From contig CM053337.1 in the NCBI GenBank assembly GCA_028583605.1, positions 13,449,768 through 13,513,767 of the forward strand: a stretch of DNA of 64,000 nt, given 5' to 3'. Positions 10,311 to 20,640 of this stretch are shown piece after piece. Source of the DNA: Dastarcus helophoroides. Lineage: Eukaryota; Arthropoda; Insecta; Coleoptera; Bothrideridae. How positions within the stretch are numbered: the first letter of the stretch is position 1; each line of letters begins with the position of its first letter. The position numbers and the translations under genes were made by a program. The notes under the pieces are model-generated. The model was not told where the DNA came from and did not search any database. It was given only the letters and a program-made list of their open reading frames with translations.

Positions 10311-13300
10311 GACTTTTTTTTTTGAAGTAAAAATTACAAGAGAGTAGAAAGAACATCAATTTGAAAAAAAATTATCACGGAATGTTGACTTTTTCTTCTT
10401 TAAATCCCGAGATTAGTCAAAATTTCGACTTTAATGTGAAAATTTCGAAAAAAAAACGTCGAAATTTGGTGTTTAAAAGTCGAAATTTCTAAAAAAAAGT
10501 TAAAATTTCAATTTTTAAATCGAAAATCTTACAAAGGCGTAGAAAGGACATCGATTTAAAAAAATGCTATTTTTAGAAATTTCGACTTTTTTTCTCATAT
10601 TTCGATTTTAAGCTCGAAATTTCGACTTTTTTCCTGAAATTTCGATTTTTTTTCTTAAATTTCAACTTTTCTTCTCAAAACTTCGACTTTTTTCTCGAAA
10701 TTTTGACTTTTTTTTCTCAAATTTCGATTTTTTCTGGAAATTTCAAAATTTTTGTCGAAACTTCGTTTTTTGTTTCTCAAATTTCGACCTTTTTCTCGAA
10801 ATATTTCTAAATTTCTTCTTTTTTGTCGATATTTCGAAGTTTTTCTCAAATTTCGACTTTTTTCTCGAAATGTCGACTTTAAACTCAACATTTCGACTTT
10901 TTTTTTCTCAAAATTTCGACATTTTTCTTAAATTTCGACCTTTTTCTCAAAATTCGACTTTTTTCTGAAAATTTCAACTTTTTCGAAATATTACAAAGGC
11001 GTAGAAAGGACATCGATTAAAAAACATGTTATCTTTAGAAATTTCGACTTTTTTTTCCAAACTTCGATTTTAAGCCCGAAACTTCGACTTTTTACTCGAA
11101 ATTTGGACTTTTTTCTTGAATTTCGACTTTTTTTCCCAAAATTTTGATTTTTTTTTTGACAGTTCGACCTTTTTCGCGAAATTTGACCTTTTTTGGAAAT
11201 GTTACAAAGGCGCAGAAAGGAAATCGATTTAAAAAATGTTATCTTTAGAAATTTCGACTTTTTTCTCAAAATTCGACTTTTTTCTGAAAATTTCAACTTT
11301 TTCAAAATGTTACAAATGCGTAGAAAAGACATCGATTTAAAAAATGTCATTTTAAGAAATTTCAACTTTTTTTTCTCAAATTTCGATTTTAAGCTCGAAA
11401 TTTCGACTTTTTTCTCGAAATTTAGATTTTTTTCTTAAATTTTGAGTTTATTTTTCAAAATTTCGACTTTCTTCTCGAAATTTTGACTTTTTTCTCAAAA
11501 TTTGATTTTTTTCTCGAAATTTTGCCGTTTTCTCGAATTTTCGTTTTTTTTTCTCAAATTTCGAATTCTTTCTCGAAATTTTGGCCTTAATATCAAAATT
11601 TCGACATTTCTCTCAAAATTTCGATTTTATATACTCAAAATTTCGACCTTTTTTATCGAAATTTCGACTTTTTTCGCAAATCTCGACTTTTTTTCTCGAA
11701 ATTTCGTCTTTTTGCTCGAAATATTTCGAAATTTCTATTTTTTCTCGAAATTTCGACGTTCTTCTCAAATTTCGAATTTTTGCTCGAAATATTTCGAAAT
11801 TTCGATTTTTTGTCGAAATTTCGACGTTATTTTCAAATTTCGACTTTTTCGTCGAAATTTCGGCCTTAATCTGAAAAATTCGACTTTTTTCTCGAAATTT
11901 CGTTTTTTTACTGAATTTTAGACTTTTTTCTCAAATATCGACTTTTTTCTCGAAATTTTAACCTTAATATCGAAATGTCAATATTTTTCTCGAAATTTAG
12001 GCTTTAAACTAAAAATGTCTATGACTATTTTTCTAGAAATTTCGACTTTTTTCTCAAATTTCGACTTTTTTCTCGGAATTTCGACTTACGTTTTTCTCAA
12101 ACTTCGACTTTTTTTCTAGAAAATTCGACTTTTTCTCGAAATTTCCACTGTTTTCTCGAAATTTCGACCTTAATCTGAGAAGTTCAACTTTTTTCTCGAA
12201 ATTTCGTTTTTTTCTCAATTTTCGAATTTTTTCTCAAATATCGACTTTTTTCTCAAAATTTTGACCTTAATATAGAAATTTCGACATTTTTCTCAAAATT
12301 TCGACTTTATACTCAAAATTTTGACCCTTTTTTATCAAAATTTCGAGCTTTCTTTATCAAAATTTCGATTTTTTTCGCAAAGTTCGACTTTTTTCTCGAA
12401 ATTTCGTTTTTTTACTGAATTTTAGACTTTTTTCTCAAATATCGACTTTTTTCTCGAAATTTTAACCTTAATATCGAAATGTCAATATTTTTCTCGAAAT
12501 TTAGGCTTTAAACTAAAAATGTCGACTATTTTTCTAGAAATTTCGACTTTTTTCTCAAATTTCGACTTTTTTCTCGGAATTTCGACTTACGTTTTTCTCA
12601 AACTTCGACTTTTTTTCTAGAAAATTCGACTTTTTCTCGAAATTTCCACTGTTTTCTCGAAATTTCGACCTTAATCTGAAAAGTTCAACTTTTTTCTCGA
12701 AATTTCGTTTTTTTCTCAATTTTCGAATTTTTTCTCAACATTTCGACTTTTTTCTCAAAATTTTGACCTTAATATAGAAATTTCGACATTTTTCTCAAAA
12801 TTTCGACTTTATACTCAAAATTTTGACCCTTTTTTATCAAAATTTCGAGCTTTCTTTATCAAAATTTCGATTTTTTTCGCAAAGTTCGACTTTTTTCTCG
12901 AAATTTCGTTTTTTTTCTCAATTTTAGACTTTTTTCTCAAATATCGACTTTTTTCTTGAAATTTTAACCTTAATATCAAAATTTCGACTTTTTTTTCTCG
13001 AAATTTCGTCTTTTTGCTCGAAATATTTCGAAATTTCGACGTTATTCTTAAATTTCGAATTTTTGCTCGAAATATTTCAAAATTTCGACGTTATTTTCAA
13101 ATTTCAACTTTTTTCTCGAAATTTCGGCCTTAATCTGAAAAGTTCGACTTTTTTCTCGAAATTTCGTGTTTTTTTTTTCTCAATTTTAGACTTTTTTCTC
13201 AAATATCGACTTTTTTCTCGAAATTTTAACCTTAATATCGAAATTTTGACATTTTTCTCGAAATTTCGGCTTTAAACTCAAAATGTCTACTATTTTTCTA

Positions 13301-13520
13301 GAAATTTCGACTTTTTTCTCAAATTTCGACTTTTTTTCTCGGAATTTCGACTTACGTTTTACTGAAACTTCGACTTTTTTTTCGAAGTTTCTACCTTTTT
13401 CTCGAAATTTCGACTTTTTTTTTCAAATTCCGACTTTTTTTTCGAAATTTTCATCTTAATCACGAAGTTTCGATTTTCTTCTCGAATTTTCAACTTTCAT
13501 CTCGAAATTTCTAAAAAAAA
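10311..13520 (+). repeat. Array C: short TTCTCGAAATTTCGAC units
   Basis: Degenerate tandem repeat of roughly 20-27 bp built on TTTTTTCTCGAAATTTCGAC. It keeps one orientation over 3.2 kb. Larger levels exist: GTTACAAAGGCGTAGAAAGG blocks recur at about 10531, 10990, 11203 and 11310. A unit of about 500 bp around 12026-12525 is repeated nearly exactly at 12526-13025 (offset 501 at the CTAGAAAATTCGAC marker), with a partial third near 13345. Exact TTCTCGAAATTTC occurs at least fifteen times by eye, mostly after 11690. This string is a three-block heat-shock element (TTCnnGAAnnTTC). Frames of 97-139 codons here are Phe/Ser-rich repeat translations, not genes. Confidence 0.9.
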
Positions 13521-13640
13521 AGATCAACATTTGCTAACTAAAAATAGCAATTATTGAACGCGCCCTACTACAAACTGTTAAGATTGATGGGAAAGAGGAG
13601 TGGTGGGACGCAACTGTCATCTGCCTAATTTGATCATAGC
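13521..13640. other. Unique spacer at array C orientation switch
   Basis: Non-repetitive sequence (GAACGCGCCCTACTACAAAC and onwards) separates plus-oriented array C from a reversed segment. A related phrase, GAACGTACCCTACTGCTAAG, recurs near 14083, so the spacer itself is duplicated at low identity on both sides of the reversed block. Confidence 0.6.
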
Positions 13641-14040
13641 GTAGAAATTTTGACTTATTCGAAAAAAATTTCGATATTAAAGTCGAAATTTCGACATTAG
13701 TCTCGGAATTTTAAGAAGAAAGTAGAAATGTCAAGAAAAAAGTCGAATTTTTGAAAAAAAAGTCGAAATTTCGAGTGCTAAGTCGAAATTTCGAATTTAA
13801 AGCCGAAATTTCGAGAAAAAAATTGAAGTTTAAAAAAAACCGAATTTTTGACAAAAAAAGTCGAAATCCCTAAACTTTTTTTTTAATAATCAGTGTACCT
13901 TTTTACGCTTTTGTAAAATGTCGAAATTTCTAAATATAATTTTTTTTTAATCAATGCCTTCCTATGCTTTTGTAAAATGTCGACTTTAAACTCAAAATTT
14001 CAACTTTTTTCTCGAAAATTCTACTCCATGCATACATATG
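13641..14040 (-). repeat. Array C, inverted segment
   Basis: The units now read GTCGAAATTTCGAGAAAAAA, the reverse complement of the main array. With 10.3-13.5 kb this makes a large inverted repeat of short units, able to form long imperfect hairpins if transcribed. After about 13980 the orientation turns back for a few units. Confidence 0.85.
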
Positions 14041-14291
14041 TCAAGAATGTCGAAAGTTGAGATAATAAAAAATTGAAATTACTGAACGTACCCTACTGCT
14101 AAGTGTCAATATTAAATTGTAAAAGGGTTGGTGCATGTATTGGGAAGGCTTGAGCTCATTGCCAATTTTTATTAAAATGTCTACATGGCTATTTTGCTTA
14201 TCATAAGCTCAATAGTTGGCAATTTCGCAGCCGTTTTTCTACTGATATTTCAATTCGTATCATCGTAAATTTTTTGGGGAATATTCATTTC
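14041..14291. other. AT-rich low-copy segment
   Basis: No repeat or gene seen apart from the CCCTACTGCTAAG phrase related to the 13.55-kb spacer. It ends at the GC-rich run at 14292. Confidence 0.4.
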
Positions 14292-14337
14292 GGGGAGGGT
14301 CCGGACCCCTTGGACCCCCCCCCTGGCTACGTGCCTG
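14292..14337 (-). mobile_element. GC-rich transposon-like terminus
   Basis: GGGGAGGGTCCGGACCCCTT, then a run of C and CTGGCTACGTGCCTG. Read on the minus strand it begins CAGGCACGTAGCCAGGGGGG. A terminus of the form C-(G)-CGTAGCCAGGGGGG is common at the ends of non-autonomous DNA transposons in invertebrate genomes (from memory, superfamily not assigned). It lies exactly at the junction where satellite B resumes, so it probably marks the right edge of the insertion that carries or recruited array C. No matching left terminus or target duplication was found. Confidence 0.4.
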
Positions 14338-14687
14338 TTGGAAGCTCAACAAATCTATCTTCTTTGGGATCTAAACCACTCGCCTTAGAGTTATGTATTG
14401 GCACTTTTGCCAATAAATAACAAACGCATTCGAGTTCTTAGCAAAATTGCACACTCTTAGCGAAACTGCGACTCCGCCAAGAGCGTTAGCATGGACCAAA
14501 AATGTCCACCAAGCGCCATCCAATCGAGAGACCAAAAATGATTCAAATTAATCAAAATTGAACATCCCCGAGACTTAATAAAGACACGCACGAGTAAACG
14601 AGAAGAAATATTTCACTTGTAGGGAACCACGTCGTGCGGCGTCACGTTCGAGAATCCCGCGGCGCGTCGTAAGATGGGTAGTTGGAT
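14338..14687. repeat. Satellite B, detached unit beyond array C
   Basis: Starts within a monomer at TTGGAAGCTCAACAAATC and runs through the CCGCCAAGAGCGTTAGCATG anchor to the AACCACGTCGTGCGG and GTAAGATGGGTAGTTGG blocks. It matches the long monomers of 6.9-10.06 kb in order. It resumes at a different point in the unit from where the left array stopped, so the split was not a simple insertion: material was lost, or the array was rearranged. Its GC-richer variants (CCCGCGGCGCGTCG) suggest an older, diverged edge copy. Confidence 0.88.
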
Positions 14688-15090
14688 TCCTGCGGCGGGT
14701 CCTGCTGCGACAGTGGCGACCCCCGCGATGCTACGCGGCATCGATCGCTGCCCCGGGCGCATTTACCCATCCAACGCCGCAAAATGGTCGACACATTCAC
14801 AATATCTCCGATTTCATCGTTCCTTTTTGTCGTTCCGTTTTATATCCTTTTTATATTAACTGCGGCAATCGAGATGTGCCCCCCCTTTTACCATACGTTT
14901 TATTCGAGCTTTTCGCATCGGATTCCGTCGTCGACTCGTCCGCACTCTGGGGACTTTCGCGGGAATAAATTCCGGATTGATGTCGGGTTTAATGGACGGC
15001 GGTCATCGCCGAAGGACCTTAGGGGGGAAGTTATCGTATTTTTACGTTTTGCCGACGTTGTCAAACACGAATTTGCGAATTGTTGAGTAT
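14688..15090 (+). other. GC-richer patch with overlapping open frames
   Basis: GC content jumps relative to its surroundings (GGATTCCTGCGGCGGGTCCT, GCTGCCCCGGGCGC). A 134-codon frame (14682-15086) is open and includes a hydrophobic stretch (SSFLFVVPFYILFILTAAIE) that could span a membrane. However, it starts inside the satellite B edge, a second frame overlaps it, and I recognise no family. It could be an old gene fragment, part of a mobile element, or chance. I do not call it a gene. Confidence 0.25.
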
Positions 15091-15462
15091 TTTATAAATT
15101 GCCACATTTTCAGGAATTTCCGATATGTTTAACTTTGTAATTCGTAATTTCCAAGTTGTTCTCAACTTTATTTCCACGGTTTACAGAATTTAAGCCTAAG
15201 ATTTCAAATTTAGAAGCAAAATTTCTCGTTTTTTTTTCAACCTTTCAAAATTAAAATCAGAATTTCAAAATTAAGATCAGAATTTCAAAATTAAAATCAG
15301 AATTTCGAAAAATATAAAATCAAATTTTCGTCTCTAAAATCGATAATTTGACTTAAAATTGCGATTAAATTTTTTTATAATGATGAAATTAGAAGAAAAA
15401 ATGTTCGAATATACCTTAAGGTGAAATTAAAAAAAATAAGCAATCATGAGTCTAACAGAAGG
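15091..15462. repeat. AT-rich spacer with three 20-bp repeats
   Basis: Mostly structureless AT-rich DNA. At 15243-15305 the unit AATTTCAAAATTAAAATCAG occurs about three times in tandem. No gene. Confidence 0.6.
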
Positions 15463-15464
15463 CG

Positions 15465-15511
15465 TATTTCGCTGATGGATCTGATAGGTCGCGGGTTCAA
15501 ACCCCGGTGCC
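15465..15511 (+). other. tRNA-like B-box segment (SINE head or tRNA relic)
   Basis: GGTCGCGGGTTCAAACCCCG followed by GTGCC has the shape of a tRNA T arm: a GGTTCAAACC B box (15494-15503), a 7-nt loop starting TTC and four of five stem pairs. The text before it (CGCTGATGGATCTGATAGG) resembles a shortened tRNA anticodon side but has no intact D arm, anticodon arm or acceptor stem, so this is not a functional tRNA. A tRNA-derived SINE or an old tRNA pseudogene fits best. Confidence 0.5.
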
Positions 15512-15594
15512 AATAACGCATTTTTCTTTATACGCATTGGATGGTTTTTGATACAGAGTCAAGTTATGGTTACACGTCACAATCACGTTAAATT

Positions 15595-15648
15595 GCGTTA
15601 CCAACATGCTCCCAAGTATAGTGTTGACATTGAACATGTTGGTAACGC
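15595..15648. other. 14-bp inverted repeat hairpin
   Basis: GCGTTACCAACATG at 15595-15608 is perfectly reverse-complemented by CATGTTGGTAACGC at 15635-15648, with a 26-base loop. It directly abuts the first unit of the 21-bp minisatellite, whose units begin with the same GCC/GGC style ends. No T-run follows, so it is not a typical terminator. Confidence 0.8.
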
Positions 15649-15772
15649 CAATTAACCTAATGGCGACGCCAATTAACCTAATGGCGAGGCCAATTAACCT
15701 AATGGCGACGCCAATTAACCTAATGGCGACGCCAATTAACGTAATGGCGACGCTAATTAACATAATAGCGGC
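15647..15772. repeat. 21-bp minisatellite
   Basis: Units start at 15647, 15668, 15689, 15710, 15731 and 15752, with a broken start at 15773. The consensus is GCCAATTAACCTAATGGCGA plus one base. The first four are nearly identical and the last ones drift. Because 21 is a multiple of three and the unit lacks stops, frames on both strands stay open and give repeats such as INLMATP; these are not genes. The unit is itself partly palindromic (GCCAATTA...TAATGGC). Confidence 0.93.
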
Positions 15773-17500
15773 GCCAAACCAGAAGTTAACCCCCTATTAA
15801 AAGTCGTCCAACGCGCCTAAAGTTTTCACTTCAAAAAAAGTGAAATTTATAAAAAAGTCAATCTTCCTATATATCGATAAGTGACATAACCTAAAAAATT
15901 GGCCAATTACCCATTTAGATCCTTGAAATACTATACTTGCTGCAGCGGAGCATGTCTCGTATTATGCAACATAAACAACGGTAGATTTTGACAGATTAGA
16001 GGTGGCATATAATGAATTGCACGTGCCAGATAAGAGCTCTCGTCGATCATAATAAAGGCACGTGTAATATTGAGTTTGTTTTTTATGCTCCCAAGTAACA
16101 AAAGATCTAATTCCTAGCTTCTGCCGTTGCGGGCATTCGAAAAGAAACTAAGTAAAACCATCTCGTTGAGTTTGTAACGAAGTAATTGATGAGTACAGAG
16201 ATATTCTGCTGTATAATTAGAAGCACGCGACCAAACGTTATTCCGTAAAAGCATCGCGTATGCCAACATCCGAGCTCTTGAAATAATATCGAATGAAATA
16301 AAAAAAAAATGTTTTATTTCGAAACATCGCCAATTGAATGAATTATTCTATGTTTGTGATTATATCTGTGTTCACAGAAGTGACGGTTCGTCGTCTGAAT
16401 ATTATTTAAAATCTACTGATTGATCCACCACACCATTAATCATTTTTTTCGTTAACTGACGCTTTGAAAATGAGGATAAATGACGAAAAATCGCAACCTA
16501 AGTAAATGCAGAAATCCAATACTCGATTATATCATTAATTTTAACTGTGTCTTCTGAAAGCTTATTAAGGACAAAATTGAAGATGAAAGTTGTTATTCTA
16601 TCGTTTAAAGCCACAAACTCCCCCTAAGAAGGCGCCCCTGATTCGCAACAACTCTTACTGTTTACGACTTCATTGGTCAACAGACACGTATCACATTGTA
16701 ACACCAGATGCAGACGATAGAACTAATGACTGCGAATATCATATAGGCAATCTTTTTACATACTATTTCGCCCCAAAATTATTTGTATTACCCTACACTT
16801 GAAACTAATATGAAAATAACTACTATCTACTTTACGGCTTGGATCCTTCAATCAGCTAGTTTGCTAAAAAATAAAACAGGAATTTTAAAAAATGTTGCAA
16901 AAACTGCCTGACATACAACATATTTTCATAAAAAATTTTTATTTTAGTGAAAAATAAAAATAATGACAGACAGTCCCGCCTAGTCAATGATCAATGTCAA
17001 CATCAAGACAATCGTCTAAAAAATTATAAAACGTTTTACGTCAGTACATCTTTAGAGCCCCATAAACCTAATGGCCCTCGTTCGAATTACCCAACTTAAG
17101 CCCTTTCGATCCTAATCTAAATGTAAACTAGCAAATGACAGATCTTCGAAGAGTCCAATTTAAATATGCGGAGGTGATGTATCGTTAATACAGTCATTTG
17201 TAATTGAAACGCTCTTTGTAGTGAGCCCATTTGTGTATCAGAAAGCGGCCCCCACTGTAATCACCGAGAGAACCCTTCCATAATCGCATATTGAATTGTC
17301 ATCTATCAAAAAAAGGGAACGAAAACCAAACAGCTTTAAACCAGCTTTCATACATCAAATAGCCGCGCCCGCCAGGTCGTTTGGAGTTTGTAATTAAATT
17401 TTGTATGAGCGAAATTCGTTGCAATTGTGCTGCCTATTTCATATTCGTATTTCTCACCTTAAATCGAGTATGAAATATTATAGTAATTTGAGTACTTTTT
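15773..17500. other. Low-copy region, no gene established
   Basis: About 1.7 kb without visible repeats. A 70-codon frame at 16590-16802 has mixed composition but no motif, no supporting splice sites and no homologue I recognise. The 12-mer TGCTCCCAAGTA occurs at 15607 and 16087, probably by chance. The last 40 bases include TATAGTAATTTGAGTAC, a degenerate precursor of the 61-bp unit that follows. Confidence 0.4.
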
Positions 17501-19031
17501 AGTAGTTACAGTAATTTGAAGAAAGGTTTCTTCTTTGACGATTGACATTTAAAGCAACCTTAGTAGTTACAGTAATTTGAAGAAAGATTTCTTCTTTGAA
17601 GATTGACATTTAAAGCAACCTTAGTAGTTACAGTAATTTGAAGAAAGGTTTCTTCTTTGAAGATTGACATTTAAAGCAACCTTAGTAGTTACAGTAATTT
17701 GAAGAAAGGTTTCTTCTTTGAAGATTGACATTTAAAGCAACCTTAGTAGTTACAGTAATTTGAAGAAAGGTTTCTTCTTTGAAGATTGACATTTAAAGCA
17801 ACCTTAGTAGTTACAGTAATTTGAAGAAAGGTTTCTTCTTTGAAGATTGACATTTAAAGCAACCTTAGTAGTTACAGTAATTTGAAGAAAGGTTTCTTCT
17901 TTGAAGATTGACATTTAAAGCAACCTTAGTAGTTACAGTAATTTGAAGAAAGGTTTCTTCTTTGAAGATTGACATTTAAAGCAACCTTAGTAGTTACAGT
18001 AATTTGAAGAAAGGTTTCTTCTTTGAAGATTGACATTTAAAGCAACCTTAGTAGTTACAGTAATTTGAAGAAAGGTTTCTTCTTTGAAGATTGACATTTA
18101 AAGCAACCTTAGTAGTTACAGTAATTTGAAGAAAGGTTTCTTCTTTGAAGATTGACATTTAAAGCAACCTTAGTAGTTACAGTAATTTGAAGAAAGGTTT
18201 CTTCTTTGAAGATTGACATTTAAAGCAACCTTAGTAGTTACAGTAATTTGAAGAAAGGTTTCTTCTTTGAAGATTGACATTTAAAGCAACCTTAGTAGTT
18301 ACAGTAATTTGAAGAAAAGGTTTCTTCTTTCGAAGAATTGACATTTAAAGCAACCTTAGTAGTTACAGTAATTTGAAGAAAGGTTTCTTCTTTGAAGATT
18401 AGACATTTAGAAGCAACCTTAGTAGTTACAGTAATTTGAAGAAAGGTTTCTTCTTTGAAGATTGACATTTAAAGCAACCTTAGTAGTTACAGTAATTTGA
18501 AGAAAGGTTTCTTCTTTCAAGAATGACATTTAAAGCAACCTTAGTAGTTACAGTAATTTGAAGAAAGGTTTCTTCTTTGAAGATTGACATTTAAAGCAAC
18601 CTTAGTAGTTACAGTAATTTGAAGAAAGGTTTCTTCTTTGAAGATTGACATTTAAAGCAACCTTAGTAGTTACAGTAATTTGAAGAAAGGTTTCTTCTTT
18701 CAAGAATGACATTTAAAGCAACCTTAGTAGTTACAGTAATTTGAAGAAAGGTTTCTTCTTTGAAGATTGACTTTTAGAGCAATCTTAGTAGTTACAGTAA
18801 TTTGAAGAAAGGTTTCTTCTTTGAAGATTGACATTTAAAGCAATCTTAGTAGTTACAGTAATTTGAAGAAAGGTTTCTTCTTTGAAGATTGACATTTAAA
18901 GCAACCTTAGTAGTTACAGTAATTTGAAGAAAGGTTTCTTCTTTGAAGATTGACATTTAAAGCAACCTTAGTAGTTACAGTAATTTGAAGAAAGGTTTCT
19001 TCTTTGAATATTGACATTTAAAGCAACCTTT
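17501..19031. repeat. 61-bp satellite, about 25 near-identical units
   Basis: The marker AGTAGTTACAGTAATTTG recurs every 61 bases from 17501 to 18970. Most units are identical, so the array is young or homogenised. Each unit holds the dyad GAAGAAAGGTTTCTTC (7-bp arms, GG spacer). Two units carry the same TTTCAAGAATGAC variant 183 bp (three units) apart, hinting at a trimer-level duplication. Two neighbouring units (18301-18420) carry five single-base insertions not seen elsewhere. There are no spacers of differing sequence, so this is not CRISPR-like. Confidence 0.97.
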
Positions 19032-20640
19032 GACAGCTAATTGAATCTTTCTTCAAAATAATTCGATTTTAATTTCATATAATCAAAGAAATCTGTTTTG
19101 AAATCTGAGAGAATCGGACTTTTTTAAAATCCGAGGAAATCTGACTTCAAATTGGAATTTGACAAAATCAGCTCTCGCATTTTCAAAGTTTCGTTCTTCT
19201 ATTCCTAGGGAACTTAAACTTGTATTCTAAAAAACAATTTCTACACAATTTCTTCAAACCCGAAGAAACCTTTTACAGCTGAAGTAATCTTCCCTTAAAT
19301 TTTAAAGGATCTTCATTTACTTCTTAATAAAATTGACTTTGAAATTCAATTCCAGTTTCTTCAAATCTGAAAAAATGTTTCTCCAAATTTGGCTTCAAAA
19401 TTCAATTCCAATTTCTTCGAATTTAAAGAAAGGTTTCTTCAAATTTGAAGAAATGTTTCTTAAAATCTGACTTTGATATTCGATTCCAGTTTCTTCATTT
19501 TTTCAAATTCGAAAAAGTCTTCCATCAAATTCGGAAGAATTTGCAGATTTCAAGAAATTTGTCTTTAAGAAGATGTGTTTCTTCACATTTGGCTTTGAAA
19601 TTGAATTCCAGTTTCTTCATTTATTCAAATTCGAAAAATTCTTCTTTGGAAGAATTTCCAGATTTTAAGAAAACTTTTCTTTAAGAAGAAGAAATGTTTA
19701 TTCACATTTGGCTCTGAAATTCAATACTAGTTTCTTCAAATTTGAAGCAATGTTTCTTCAAATTTGACTTTGATATTTGATTCCAGTTTCTTCATTTTGT
19801 CAAATTCAAAACATTCTTTCGGCACATTCGGCAGAATTTGCAGGTTTCAAGAAATTTTTCTTTAAGAAGATGTGTTTCTTCACATTTGGCTTTGAAATTG
19901 AATTCCAGTTTCTTCATTTCTTCAAATTCGAAAAATTCTTTTATCAAATATAACAGAATTTCAAGATTTTAAGAACTTTCTTTGGAAAGCAGAAATGTTT
20001 CTTCATATTTGGCTTTGAAATTCCATACTAGTTTCTTCAAATTTAAAGAAATATTTCTTTAGATTTGACTTTGATATTTGATTTCAGTTTCTTCATTTTG
20101 TCAAATTCAAAAAATTCTTTCGTAACATTCGCGAGAATTTGCAGATTTCAAAAAATTTTTCTTTAAGAAGATGTGTTTCTTCACATTTGGCTTTGAAATT
20201 AAATTCCAGTTTCTTCATTTATTCAAATTCAAAAAATTCTTCCTTCAAATGTGGAAGAATTTCCAGATTTTAAGAAATTTTTCTTTAAGAAGAAGAAACG
20301 TTATCAAGAAATGTTTCTTCACTTTTGGCTTTAAAATTCAATACTAGTTTCTTTAAATTTGAAGAAATATTTTTTCAAATTTGACTTTAATATTCGATTT
20401 CAGTTTCTTCATTTTGTCAAATTCGAAAAATTCTTTCGTCACATTCGGGAGAATTTGCAAATTTCAAGAAATTTTTCTTTAGGAAAATGTGTTTCTTCAC
20501 ATTTGGCTTTGCAACTGAATTCCAGTTTCTTCATTTCTTTAAATTCGAAAAATTCTCACATCAAATCTGGAAGAATATCAAAATTTTAAGAAATTTTTCT
20601 CTAAGAAGAAGAAATGTTTCTTCACATTTGGCTTTGAAAT
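19032..20640. repeat. TTCTTC/GAAGAA array, about 300-bp higher-order unit
   Basis: Diverged short units (TTTCTTCAAATTTGAAGAAA style) are organised into a larger repeat. The phrase ATGTGTTTCTTCACATTTGG recurs at about 19573, 19870, 20171 and 20486, spaced roughly 297-316 bp. Within each are two related halves (ATTCGAAAAATTCTT and TTTGATATT-GATT-CAGTTTC). It uses the same GAAGAAA/TTTCTTC core as the 61-bp satellite upstream, so they probably share origin. Confidence 0.85.

Noticed and set aside
10065..14337. Inverted termini defining array C as a DNA transposon
   Set aside because: The left edge (GTGTGTCCAACTTCCCCC) does not pair with the right edge and no target duplication is visible.
17085..17105. 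Second B-box-like string (CGTTCGAATTACCC)
   Set aside because: No T-arm stem, no A box, no tRNA fold around it.
17501..19031. CRISPR-like regular direct repeats
   Set aside because: The repeat fills the whole period; there are no unique spacers, and the context is eukaryotic.
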